Origin: a virus
DNA: 29,833 nt
IMG/VR virus record: IMGVR_UViG_3300048929_000791
Coordinates: 1 to 29,833 of that record
Direction: 5' to 3' (one strand)
Under the pieces are notes generated by a model that made no database searches, was not told where the DNA came from, and was given only the letters and a program-made list of their open reading frames with translations. Numbering within the stretch: position 1 is the first letter of the stretch; the number at the start of each line of letters is the position of its first letter. The translations under genes and the position numbers were made by a program. Of this stretch, positions 23,261-29,681 are shown piece by piece.

Positions 23261-23455
23261 TCAATCAGGATACAAGCACCCATATACAACTCCACGTTCT
23301 TTTGCATCTGGATTTTCATGTACTGTCGCTTCTGCAGTTGAACCACAAAACGGACAAATCAAATCCTCTTCATTCGCTCTGTCCTTATTTACCAAGAATG
23401 ACCCGGTACATTCTTCTCCCATACATTCATACTTTTCTAATAGAGGTTGGCTCAC
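23261..23455 (-). CDS. Small zinc-ribbon protein
   Basis: 64 residues from GTG 23455-23453, the first possible start after an in-frame stop, with GAGAGG about 10 nt upstream. Cysteines: YECMGEEC (Cys11, Cys16), ICPFC (about 34 and 37), and a late YGCLYPD. The arrangement suggests a four-Cys zinc ribbon similar to small phage proteins of unknown role. Bracketed by terminators at 23478-23502 and 23213-23237, so it is either expressed by read-through or from an unrecognised promoter. Confidence 0.65.
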   Translation of the reverse strand: MSQPLLEKYECMGEECTGSFLVNKDRANEEDLICPFCGSTAEATVHENPDAKERGVVYGCLYPD

Positions 23456-23477
23456 GTTTGTTCATCCTCTCAGTAAT

Positions 23478-23502
23478 TAAAAATGCCACCCCGAAGGATG
23501 GC
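23478..23502 (-). terminator. UUCG-loop terminator of structured RNA A
   Basis: Minus strand GCCATCC (23502-23496), TTCG loop, GGGTGGC (23491-23485), then ATTTTTAATT. A 7-bp stem with a stable UUCG tetraloop and good U-run. No protein gene lies upstream between here and 23939, so it must end a non-coding transcript or attenuate read-through. Confidence 0.85.
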
Positions 23503-23872
23503 TATATAAAAGGTTATGGATAACTAATTTATGATGTGGGCAAGGATTTGCACCTTGCATATTGGTTTCCCCAAGGCGTGTATGCTTCTATACCAACAAA
23601 GTTAGGAGTGTTTCACTCTCTCAATGCCCTTGCAAGATATGTCTACCTTTTCCATCACCACATCATTTACCCCTCACAAACTAAGCTAAGTGGCACTTAA
23701 CCGTCAATCACTTGTAACAGGTATTGGATAAGGTGACAAGCGATAAGCCGTTTACGTTTATTGTTTGCCACCTTGATATATATAGGAGATTTACACCGCT
23801 TTTGTTATGGACTCTTTAGGTCAAGTGATGAAGTATTATTACTTCTGCGGTGCGTCCTATATATTTATCACA
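23478..23872 (-). ncRNA. Structured non-coding RNA A (minus strand, ~395 nt) with tRNA-like 3' domain
   Basis: Starts just after the activator-type promoter at 23878-23932 and ends at the UUCG terminator. Three nested domains: (1) TATATAGGA/TCCTATATA (23863-23855 with 23787-23779) plus CACCGC/GCGGTG (23852-23847 with 23799-23794); (2) TGCCAC/GTGGCA (23766-23771 with 23690-23695); (3) a 9-bp closing stem (23666-23658 with 23539-23531). Domain 3 looks tRNA-like: a D-arm-like ATG-GAAAAGGTAGA-CAT (23655-23639) and a T-arm-like CAAGG-TGCAAAT-CCTTG (23557-23541) next to the acceptor-like stem. But the middle is about 85 nt, with no clear anticodon arm and no CCA. Function unknown; a leader RNA for late antitermination or a tRNA mimic are possible. 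Confidence 0.5.
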
Positions 23873-23877
23873 ATACT

Positions 23878-23932
23878 ATTGTATATCATTTATTTGCAAA
23901 CAACCTGCCAATATCCTGCCAAATTACTGCCA
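23878..23932 (-). promoter_or_regulatory. Putative activator-dependent late promoter with three 11-bp direct repeats
   Basis: On the minus strand TGGCAG recurs three times at exactly 11-bp spacing (plus-strand CTGCCA at 23927-23932, 23916-23921, 23905-23910). It is followed 19 bp later by TATACAAT (23885-23878) with no proper -35. Measured from a start near 23872 the repeats sit at about -35, -46 and -57 on one face of the helix. They begin immediately after the stop of the ArpU-like regulator gene, the expected place for its target. Confidence 0.6.
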
Positions 23933-23938
23933 CTTTTT

Positions 23939-24391
23939 TTATTCGGCATCTTCTTTGTATACCTCTAGTCGCATAGCGAATGCTAATTGATAGATTGCTC
24001 TTGATTTACGTCTGTAGTAACTGCGCTCTGATATATGCAACTCATTATAGACGTTGTAGTCTGTTAACTCTTCGTTACCAAGGTAATAGAGTTCAATTAT
24101 TTGTCTCTCTACCTTCTTTAAGCCACTTATCGCCCTCATTACTCTATCATATGATTGCCGTAACCTTTGTTCGTTATCTACATTCCAGACGGCTGTGTCT
24201 TCGGCAGGCTTGCTTATAGCGTTGGTTCCTTGGTGTTCCCTTGGTTCGTAACTTGGTGTGTTCTTGATTTCTTTTCTCACAAAGCCCACACGTTTGTATG
24301 TGTTGGCTCTTGCTAACTCATCCTCTGTACGCTTCCACGTTTCCTGCCGATCTATTTCCATTAGTGATAATTGATAGGCATCATTCTTCAT
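23939..24391 (-). CDS. ArpU/RinA-type late transcription regulator
   Basis: 150 residues, ATG 24391-24389 with GAGGTGA upstream. The N-terminal half is charged and helical (RQETWKRTEDELARANTYKR). The C-terminal part (about 85-140) resembles sigma-70 region 4: GLKKVERQIIELYYLG, then NVYNELHISERSYYRRKSRA, a helix-turn-helix. ArpU/RinA proteins are encoded just upstream of terminase genes in many Gram-positive phages and switch on late transcription. Here the gene is followed within 10 bp by three 11-bp repeats and a -10 box, a very likely target. Confidence 0.8.
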   Translation of the reverse strand: MKNDAYQLSLMEIDRQETWKRTEDELARANTYKRVGFVRKEIKNTPSYEPREHQGTNAISKPAEDTAVWNVDNEQRLRQSYDRVMRAISGLKKVERQIIELYYLGNEELTDYNVYNELHISERSYYRRKSRAIYQLAFAMRLEVYKEDAE

Positions 24392-24426
24392 TTATTCACC
24401 TCATTTGTACTTATTTTTTAAGTTTT

Positions 24427-24456
24427 CCGTTATTTCGGGTATAACGGTTTGTTTTT
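24427..24456 (+). terminator. Plus-strand terminator-like hairpin upstream of the ArpU gene
   Basis: CCGTTAT (24427-24433) pairs perfectly with ATAACGG (24441-24447), followed on the plus strand by TTTGTTTTT. The minus side has A-runs only, so as a terminator it would work on antisense transcripts crossing the regulator gene. No plus-strand gene is visible upstream. It could instead be an operator palindrome. Confidence 0.5.
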
Positions 24457-24463
24457 GGGCACT

Positions 24464-24604
24464 TCATTTGTGTTTATCTACATCTTTTTGGGAAATTTTT
24501 AGAAGTTTGTATCTATAATAATTAGTTGCTGTATTGCCTACTGCTGATATAACCAGCACAGCAAGTATAAAAGTTAGTATCGGATGCTCTAATGCCCATT
24601 GCAT
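24464..24604 (-). CDS. 46-aa single-TM protein
   Basis: ATG 24604-24602 with GAGGTGAT 3 nt upstream, a very good ribosome site; TGA at 24466-24464. A short N-terminus (MQWALEHPIL), a hydrophobic helix (TFILAVLVISAVGNTA) and a basic tail (YYRYKLLKISQKDVDKHK) predict one membrane span with the tail in the cytoplasm. Proteins of this size and style commonly precede late regulators in Firmicute phages. Function unknown. Confidence 0.65.
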   Translation of the reverse strand: MQWALEHPILTFILAVLVISAVGNTATNYYRYKLLKISQKDVDKHK

Positions 24605-24613
24605 GATATCACC

Positions 24614-24817
24614 TCACAAGAATTCAAATAGATCAGTCTGACCTTCTTTTACATAATCACTGTTATCGACTATCAATCCTTCATCCAACCACTCTTTAGG
24701 CGCTACCTTCATATGGTGATACCATATAGGATCACCTGCTTTAGAGTGGTTATGGTTTAAACTCTCAGCCTTATCTGTCCATACCCAATAGCTTTTAGCG
24801 GTTACTGTTTCATTCAT
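24614..24817 (-). CDS. Hypothetical phage protein, 67 aa
   Basis: ATG 24817-24815 with AAGGTGAT upstream; a GTG three codons earlier lies within that ribosome site and is not used. Aromatic-rich (KSYWVWTDKAESLNHNHSK, DPIWYHHMKVAPKEW) with an acidic end (DLFEFL). Its start overlaps the stop of the preceding gene, so it is part of the small-gene operon. No family recognised. Confidence 0.6.
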   Translation of the reverse strand: MNETVTAKSYWVWTDKAESLNHNHSKAGDPIWYHHMKVAPKEWLDEGLIVDNSDYVKEGQTDLFEFL

Positions 24818-25022
24818 GTCTATCACCTTCTGGCGGTTTGATAACCATCCAATGTGTTACGTTTTTGATCGTATAACCGCCAACACCGTACCATACATAA
24901 CCACCATCCATTAGAGAGTGTGCGCGCTGTCCAACGTGATAGAAACCGTTACTCGTTACAACCAAATGTTCAACATGACTTTCAATGCTTCTATCGTTTG
25001 GATCATACTTCTTCCATTCCAT
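24810..25022 (-). CDS. DUF551-like small phage protein
   Basis: 70 residues from ATG 25022-25020, with GGAGGGG 8 nt upstream; the frame can be extended by 11 codons to a GTG, but that start lacks a ribosome site. The sequence …SNGFYHVGQRAHSLMDGGYVWYGVGGYTIKNVTHWMVIKPPEG ends with the NVTHWM..(K)PPE pattern I associate with DUF551, frequent in phage accessory regions. Function unknown. Confidence 0.6.
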   Translation of the reverse strand: MEWKKYDPNDRSIESHVEHLVVTSNGFYHVGQRAHSLMDGGYVWYGVGGYTIKNVTHWMVIKPPEGDRHE

Positions 25023-25026
25023 TTGT

Positions 25027-25218
25027 TTATCCCCTCCTATGGGAAAGAGGTTCACCCTCTATCTCCTTTGATTTATAATCGTCTCTTGCACGTATGAGCA
25101 TTGCTTTGTAGTCACACATGATATGTGCAAGTTCTCCGTATTTGTCTAGTGTCCAGTTATCCTCAAATATCAATCTTTTGCAGTAAGGACACTCGCCTAT
25201 AATTGATCCACTAGCCAT
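25027..25218 (-). CDS. Small Cys-rich (zinc-binding?) protein
   Basis: 63 residues, ATG 25218-25216 with AAGGAG 9 nt upstream. CPYC at about 10-13 and a later HIMC (Cys35) with His31 could bind one zinc. The tail is charged (RDDYKSKEIEGEPLSHRRG). It ends 4 bp before the next start, with that gene's ribosome site in its last codons. Family not recognised. Confidence 0.6.
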   Translation of the reverse strand: MASGSIIGECPYCKRLIFEDNWTLDKYGELAHIMCDYKAMLIRARDDYKSKEIEGEPLSHRRG

Positions 25219-25241
25219 TGGTTATATCTCCTTTTATCAAT

Positions 25242-25634
25242 TTATTTAATTTTTAAATCAATGTCTGGCAGTATTGTTTGTGGTTTAAATGTAACCCGAT
25301 AGTGGTACGCACTCGCATTAGCTGACTCTAATTGCTCCGCAAAATACGTAACATTGTCCGACAATCCTAGTAAATGCTTTTTGTATTGATTATCTCCAGT
25401 CTTGCAGGTCACCGTTACTTGTTTAGATCGGTCATCATTATTGCCTAAAGAGCAACGCCCCTCGATGGACAGCAGATACGTATCTGTTATCCCGTTGTAA
25501 AATACTACACGCCTGTTAATCTCGAAATTGTCTGCTGCTTTTGACAAGTTTGTAGATGCAACATCTGCATCCGTACAAGCAGTTAATCCAATAACCATTC
25601 CAAGCAATACGATTAAAAATGAAAATCTCTTCAT
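25242..25634 (-). CDS. Beta-sandwich lipoprotein
   Basis: 130 residues, ATG 25634-25632 with AAGGAGATAT upstream. A lipoprotein signal peptide (FSFLIVLLGMVIGLTAC) has its lipobox LTAC with Cys20 as lipidation site. The mature part (TNLSKAADNFEINRRVVFYN, EGRCSLGNNDD, VTCKTGD, FAEQLESANASAYHYRVTFK) closely matches my memory of the 'beta-sandwich lipoprotein' family carried by many phages of both Gram-negative and Gram-positive hosts. It has two cysteines that may form a disulfide. Anchored outside the cytoplasmic membrane, it might block superinfecting phage; that is inference. Confidence 0.75.
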   Translation of the reverse strand: MKRFSFLIVLLGMVIGLTACTDADVASTNLSKAADNFEINRRVVFYNGITDTYLLSIEGRCSLGNNDDRSKQVTVTCKTGDNQYKKHLLGLSDNVTYFAEQLESANASAYHYRVTFKPQTILPDIDLKIK

Positions 25635-25673
25635 GTCATATCTCCTTTTATTTGTTATCCCTTAAAATAGAGT

Positions 25674-26753
25674 TTAAAAAATCATAGTAGGTTGAATCAC
25701 CTCTGTGAACCTTTTTGCAATATCGACATGATGTTCGCCTAATTCAATCACAGTGCATTCCCTGTTGTTTTCATACGCCACTTTGAGAGTGGTTGCACGC
25801 CCTCCGAACGGATCCAAAACCATGCCTCCAACTGGACATCCTGCTAGGATCATTGGCTCTATTAAATCTTCGGGGAACACTGCATAATGGGCTTCTGAAA
25901 AATGAGCAGTGGGAACTGTGAATACTGATCTTCTATTTCTTGCTGTCGGTAATTCATAAATATTTTCATCATTCCGGATCCCGCTATTTAAAGATTTGCC
26001 ACCTTTTGAACCACGAACTGAAAATACAGCTTTCATATTTCCGTTACTCTTATTTCCTCCGTTAGCTCTACTTGATCCGTTTTGATTTTCTATATCTTGG
26101 CTAAGTCTAGCAATAGACGACTCTGCCAAAGGTTCCATGATAGATTCTTTGTCGTAATAGTATTTTTCTGACTTTGATAATAAAAAGACATATTCATGCG
26201 CTTTAGTAGGACGATCAGTTACACTCTCAGGCATACAATTAGGTTTGTTCCAGATGTTATCCATACGTAGATACCATCCATCAGCTTGCAGTGCAAAGGC
26301 AACTCTCCAAGGTATACCAACTAAATCTTTATTCTTTAATCCAGAGGGATTCTTGGGTATTTTCGTCAATGGTGTACCTGGATCAACAACGTATATTTCT
26401 TTCTGGCCATCTTTATTTTTCCAAGCTCCTTTTCCACTTCCTGCGTAGGTATCGCCATAGTTAAGCCATAACGTTCCATCTGGACGCAATAACCGCCAAA
26501 CCTCTCTGAACACAGCTACGCTATGAGCAACAAACATTTCAGGCGTTGGCTCAAGTCCTAAACAGCCTTTCCAAGCAGGAACAGTTATAGGAGACAGTCC
26601 AGACATAGGAATGTAAGTTATTTGTGGCCAATCTGTAGGCGGTACACCATAATCGCGCAATCCCCAATAAGGAGGACTTGTTACGCATGAATGAAAGGAT
26701 TCTGTTTCAAGTGTTGGCATGATCTTCATGTTGTCACCTTGTAGGATACTCAT
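25674..26753 (-). CDS. Site-specific DNA methyltransferase (N4-cytosine/N6-adenine, beta-type order)
   Basis: 359 residues, ATG 26753-26751 with GGAGGGG 7 nt upstream. Catalytic motif IV TSPPYWGLRDYG lies near the N-terminus (25-36), and AdoMet motif I DPFGG near the C-terminus (about 314-318), with the target-recognition region between them. This is the β-class order. Support comes from VWRLLRPDGTLWLNYGDTY and VFPEDLIEPMILAGCP. The SPPY form favours amino-methylation of cytosine, but adenine cannot be excluded. No restriction enzyme is beside it, so it is an orphan, likely protecting phage DNA from host restriction. Confidence 0.88.
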   Translation of the reverse strand: MSILQGDNMKIMPTLETESFHSCVTSPPYWGLRDYGVPPTDWPQITYIPMSGLSPITVPAWKGCLGLEPTPEMFVAHSVAVFREVWRLLRPDGTLWLNYGDTYAGSGKGAWKNKDGQKEIYVVDPGTPLTKIPKNPSGLKNKDLVGIPWRVAFALQADGWYLRMDNIWNKPNCMPESVTDRPTKAHEYVFLLSKSEKYYYDKESIMEPLAESSIARLSQDIENQNGSSRANGGNKSNGNMKAVFSVRGSKGGKSLNSGIRNDENIYELPTARNRRSVFTVPTAHFSEAHYAVFPEDLIEPMILAGCPVGGMVLDPFGGRATTLKVAYENNRECTVIELGEHHVDIAKRFTEVIQPTMIF

Positions 26754-26786
26754 GTCTTCTCCCCTCCTTGTTATCCCTTATAGGGG

Positions 26787-26987
26787 TTATTGGGTAATCA
26801 TTTCGCCTTCCCATCCACAATTACAAAAATAATTCCAGCATTCTGTATCTAAATAACCTTCATGCTTTAAAACTCTTCTTGTTCGGGCTGATAAGATTAC
26901 ACCAATTTTTCTTTGCTCATATATTTTTAACTGCTCATTCCCACACACAGGGCATCGTTTATAGTCAACCACTTGATCATCTTCCAT
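26787..26987 (-). CDS. Small zinc-ribbon protein
   Basis: 66 residues, ATG 26987-26985 with AGGAGGT 8 nt upstream. CPVC (12-15) and a distal CNCGWEG, with Cys50 and the flanking aromatic residues, suggest a zinc ribbon with a basic middle (KIYEQRKIGVILSARTRRVL) that could contact nucleic acid. It overlaps the preceding gene by 11 nt. Unassigned function. Confidence 0.6.
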   Translation of the reverse strand: MEDDQVVDYKRCPVCGNEQLKIYEQRKIGVILSARTRRVLKHEGYLDTECWNYFCNCGWEGEMITQ

Positions 26988-27357
26988 TGCTTTGTACCTC
27001 CTGTAATGTTATATAAGATGCTTCACATATTTGTCGTGGAGTAGCTTGGATCATAAGGGATAGATAGTGTAGGTTAAAAACATAAAGATCGTTTATTTTG
27101 TGCGTAACTGCATCACCTGTAATAATTTTAGTGAGGTTTTCAACGTATTCCTTTGGTTTTCTTGCTATAGCCTTTGCTTGGGCTTCTCTAGCGGTTTCTA
27201 GGTCATGCGTATATCCTCTCCATACATCTTGTGTAAGGCACATTTTAGACCACTCACCATTTACAAACTCCATGCAACTGTCTGTGTATCCTGTTAGCAC
27301 AGATAACTTGCGGTTTAACTCTATCTCGCTTAATTGTTTTACATCCTCTATATTCAT
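26977..27357 (-). CDS. Hypothetical protein, NinX/DUF2591-like
   Basis: 126 residues, ATG 27357-27355 overlapping the preceding stop as ATGA. It opens MNIEDVKQLSEIELNRKLSV and ends LMIQATPRQICEASYITLQE. An L..EIN/LNRK start and an ATPRQ..EA end are features I associate with the DUF2591 (NinX-like) phage proteins, though the middle is not diagnostic. No enzymatic motif. Confidence 0.5.
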   Translation of the reverse strand: MNIEDVKQLSEIELNRKLSVLTGYTDSCMEFVNGEWSKMCLTQDVWRGYTHDLETAREAQAKAIARKPKEYVENLTKIITGDAVTHKINDLYVFNLHYLSLMIQATPRQICEASYITLQEVQSNGR

Positions 27358-27605
27358 TCCGCACCGTCCTTTGGATGTATTCTTTGAACATCAATATCAA
27401 AACAATCGCAGATGTCGTTTAAGTCAAGTGCCACAACACCTCTACTTAGGAGTGTTACTTCTATGCTTCCCTCGCAGAAGTAGTCATCACTTATCAAATC
27501 TGTAAACTCCTTCAACTCAGTGGGCTCGATCCAAATAATAAGTTCGTTTCCGCACCAATCCAACTCTTTACCTTGTACGAATCTATATAAATCTAGTTCA
27601 TTCAT
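27354..27605 (-). CDS. Hypothetical acidic phage protein, 83 aa
   Basis: ATG 27605-27603 with GGTGAT in the repeated junction motif. Strongly acidic (ELKEFTDLISDDYFCEGSIE, LDLNDICDCFDID) with three cysteines, probably a compact α/β domain. It sits in a chain of four genes joined by 4-nt ATGA overlaps. Not recognised. Confidence 0.6.
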   Translation of the reverse strand: MNELDLYRFVQGKELDWCGNELIIWIEPTELKEFTDLISDDYFCEGSIEVTLLSRGVVALDLNDICDCFDIDVQRIHPKDGAE

Positions 27606-27775
27606 TCCTTATCACCATCCTTGAATTGCCCATGTGTGTCATAACCACATCTAGTGCAATATCCCGCCTGCTCTATGTCATAGCTCCAATATCCTGTACT
27701 AACTGTGTATGTTTCCCAATTGTGACCTTTGTATTTGCAAACAACACGCTTAACCCAATTGATTAGCTTGTTCAT
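27602..27775 (-). CDS. 57-aa zinc-finger protein, DUF1660-like
   Basis: ATG 27775-27773 overlaps the stop of the coiled-coil gene, and its own stop overlaps the next start, both as ATGA. Possible zinc ligands: VVCKYKGHNW (Cys13, His18) and YCTRCGYDTHG (Cys40, Cys43). The C.x4.H…CxxC pattern with GHNW/CTRCG resembles DUF1660 phage proteins. It ends DGDKE exactly like the gene before it. Confidence 0.6.
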   Translation of the reverse strand: MNKLINWVKRVVCKYKGHNWETYTVSTGYWSYDIEQAGYCTRCGYDTHGQFKDGDKE

Positions 27776-28047
27776 TCTTTATCACCATCCTCTACCAAAA
27801 ACGGAAGCACAGAATAAAGCCAATCTAAAAATTCCTCCGCTGTTTTCATCCCTGCTGGAACGCCATCGTGCAATGCTTTATTTAAGCTTTCAACCCTTGT
27901 GTTTGCACTAGTTAGTTCGCTTGTTAGACGATTATATTCAGATAATAGATAAACTAATTGTTCCTCTTGCCAACTCCACATAATCGGTGGATAGTCTTCT
28001 TTAAGTTTTTCCATACGCTTTTTAAGTTCTTGTATCTTGTTATTCAT
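27772..28047 (-). CDS. Coiled-coil phage protein, 91 aa
   Basis: ATG 28047-28045. A basic helical start (NNKIQELKKRMEKLKEDY) and a central coiled coil (LLSEYNRLTSELTSANTRVE) are followed by AAEEFLDWLYSVLPFLV-like helix and the DGDKE tail. It is likely an oligomer. Unknown function. Confidence 0.6.
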   Translation of the reverse strand: MNNKIQELKKRMEKLKEDYPPIMWSWQEEQLVYLLSEYNRLTSELTSANTRVESLNKALHDGVPAGMKTAEEFLDWLYSVLPFLVEDGDKE

Positions 28048-28062
28048 CTACACTCACCGTCC

Positions 28063-28353
28063 TCATCCGTTTATGATTCTGTTGATTTCAATCGCCTTTG
28101 CTGATGTGTCATCCGTCAATACTTCTGCAATTTCTTCTAGTTTTTCTTTGAGTCGATCGAGTTCGGATTCAGTTGGTTCAAATGTTTCAGCGACTTCATG
28201 TAGATTTTTAGCCAATTCTTTCGCTTCACTCACTGGCATTTCTATTTCAATAACAGACCCTAAACCATCATATTTCAGCCTAATAACATCAGCATTTGGA
28301 CTTCTTCTGTACAAATCTTGCGCATATCTAGTAGTTTCAACTACTTCAAACAT
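28063..28353 (-). CDS. Hypothetical protein, 96 aa
   Basis: ATG 28353-28351 with GAGAGGAAG upstream. A β-rich first half (FEVVETTRYAQDL…VIRLKYDGLGSVIEIEMP) and a helical acidic second half (ELDRLKEKLEEIAEVLTDD). No recognised family. It follows a 160-bp gap (28354-28515) that contains no gene but includes the 17-nt repeat at 28436-28452. Confidence 0.6.
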   Translation of the reverse strand: MFEVVETTRYAQDLYRRSPNADVIRLKYDGLGSVIEIEMPVSEAKELAKNLHEVAETFEPTESELDRLKEKLEEIAEVLTDDTSAKAIEINRIING

Positions 28354-28435
28354 TTTTCATCTTCCTCTCAATTTTTAGTTAACTGATGCGAAAACTATGA
28401 TTTATAATTGCACCCTTGCACAAATCGTCTGTAAG

Positions 28436-28452
28436 GCGTTTTGTTTGTCTAT
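28436..28452. repeat. 17-nt dispersed repeat GCGKTTTGTTTGTCTAT (second copy 20455-20471)
   Basis: The two copies agree at 16 of 17 positions, have the same orientation, and both lie in non-coding gaps: here before the 96-aa gene, and at 20455-20471 between TerL and the head genes. A weaker relative (CGGTTTGTTTTTG) is at 24445-24457. Possibly a binding site for a phage regulator. Confidence 0.4.
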
Positions 28453-28515
28453 CCTTGTGTTTATATTGGTTTGCGATTTAAATAGATTCTAGCTATGTTT
28501 CTGTTCGTCTGACGA

Positions 28516-29076
28516 TTAATAATTAGTGTCTTGTCGTTCGTGATTGATCTTGTTTTTGGTCATGTAGGCTTCTTCAATGGTTTCTGTACTAAACCCAAGC
28601 ATTTTTCCTAATCCAGCGAATCTATCAAACATTTGTTCATATTCCCAGTCGTCAAAGTCTTCTGAAAAGAGAGTTATTGCATCAAAAACACTCGAGAAAC
28701 TTTCAATAACGCTATCGCTAGTAACTGCTACAATTCCAAATGCATATATGTCTATATCTAAATCCAAACCGATAGACAATATAAAGTGTAAACAATCAAT
28801 ATATTCTTCTAAGAGTGGATGCGATTCATAACCGTATTCAGGATTCCATTCAAGGTTTGATCCGTCTTCATTTGGTTTCCAATTAAATTTCGGTTCTGTA
28901 GGAGTTTGTCTGCTACTCCAAAACTTAAACCCTCGCCACTCATTAGCGCACTCTCCTAGCTCCACTTGCAAAGCTAATATCTTTTGTGGCAGTAAATCCT
29001 GCCCTTGTAATCCATGTTGCTCTACTATCCTTGCATCTAGTGTGCGTTGCATATCAAATAGTTTTGTTAGATTCAT
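28516..29076 (-). CDS. Dimeric dUTPase (dUTP diphosphatase, all-alpha NTP pyrophosphohydrolase)
   Basis: 186 residues from ATG 29076-29074, overlapping the RusA stop. It converts dUTP to dUMP and pyrophosphate, limiting uracil in new DNA. The fold signature is clear: FDMQRTLDARIVEQHGL, the metal site QVELGECANEWRGFKFW (about 37-53), the second acidic helix LLEEYIDCLHFILSIGLDL (Glu90, Glu91, Asp94), and AYMTKNKINHERQ at the end. This is the MazG-related dimeric class common in Firmicute phages, not the trimeric β-barrel dUTPase. Confidence 0.88.
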   Translation of the reverse strand: MNLTKLFDMQRTLDARIVEQHGLQGQDLLPQKILALQVELGECANEWRGFKFWSSRQTPTEPKFNWKPNEDGSNLEWNPEYGYESHPLLEEYIDCLHFILSIGLDLDIDIYAFGIVAVTSDSVIESFSSVFDAITLFSEDFDDWEYEQMFDRFAGLGKMLGFSTETIEEAYMTKNKINHERQDTNY

Positions 29077-29681
29077 TTCATATCTACTCCCCACATTTGT
29101 TTTACTAAATATCTAACTATCGCCTGTTTCCTGCTTTGAGTCCCTCTACATAGAGTTACACTGCCGTTTGCCCTTGTTTTAATGGGTTTAGGCTTTCCAT
29201 CCCTACTGTTACGAGTGCTATATACTTGACCTTCTTTTGTGATATAATAGTCTGGATAGTTCGGTATTCGTTTAGCTTTTGATAATATTTCCTCTGCTTC
29301 TGACTTAGTTTTTATCTTTTCAAACTCTATTTCGATTCGCGGATTGTTCTTGTCATATTCAAAATCTATAATCTGTGGCAGTGCAAATTTATCATCTTCA
29401 TAAATGCCTGCATCCTCTAACGCATCCAGAAGCACTTTTAAGCCATTGTGAGTGTCACGCCTACGTTTGTCGGGAAAGTAGAACCAAAGCCTTACAATGG
29501 TCTTTTCTGTGGCTGTAGACCATTGATTATCTTTCATCCATTGGTTAGCCCTGAACGTTGTATCTTCAACCCATGCTTTTGCTTGGGTTTTTAGTATCTT
29601 CATGCGTCTGCCTTTGATATAGGCATTTACATACATGTGATTAACGCTCGGTACTGTGCCAGGTAATATCAGCCTGTTCAT
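29073..29681 (-). CDS. RusA-family Holliday junction resolvase with NUMOD4-like C-terminal extension
   Basis: 202 residues from ATG 29681-29679, with AGGAG 7 nt upstream. Residues 1-120 are RusA: PGTVPSVNHMY near the start and the acidic core FYFPDKRRRDTHNGLKVLLD…IYEDDK (Asp71, Asp76, Asp86, Asp90, Asp96/97). It should resolve recombination or replication intermediates before packaging. RusA is normally about 120-140 residues. Here about 65 more follow (139-197: YPDYYITKEGQVYSTRN…NGSVTLCRG…VRYLVKQMWG), matching the NUMOD4/HNH-associated DNA-binding pattern but with no HNH nuclease. It may be a fusion or a captured homing-endonuclease piece. Confidence 0.82.
   Translation of the reverse strand: MNRLILPGTVPSVNHMYVNAYIKGRRMKILKTQAKAWVEDTTFRANQWMKDNQWSTATEKTIVRLWFYFPDKRRRDTHNGLKVLLDALEDAGIYEDDKFALPQIIDFEYDKNNPRIEIEFEKIKTKSEAEEILSKAKRIPNYPDYYITKEGQVYSTRNSRDGKPKPIKTRANGSVTLCRGTQSRKQAIVRYLVKQMWGVDMK

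Noticed and set aside
23531-23666. A genuine tRNA gene on the minus strand
   Set aside because: The acceptor-, D- and T-arm-like parts are visible, but the middle is about 85 nt without a 7-nt anticodon loop, the T-loop has G at position 55 and the acceptor plus T stems total 13 bp. I keep it only as a tRNA-like domain of RNA A.
23478-23872. A tmRNA gene
   Set aside because: There is no peptide-tag reading frame or tmRNA-type acceptor/T-arm consensus, and no CCA end.
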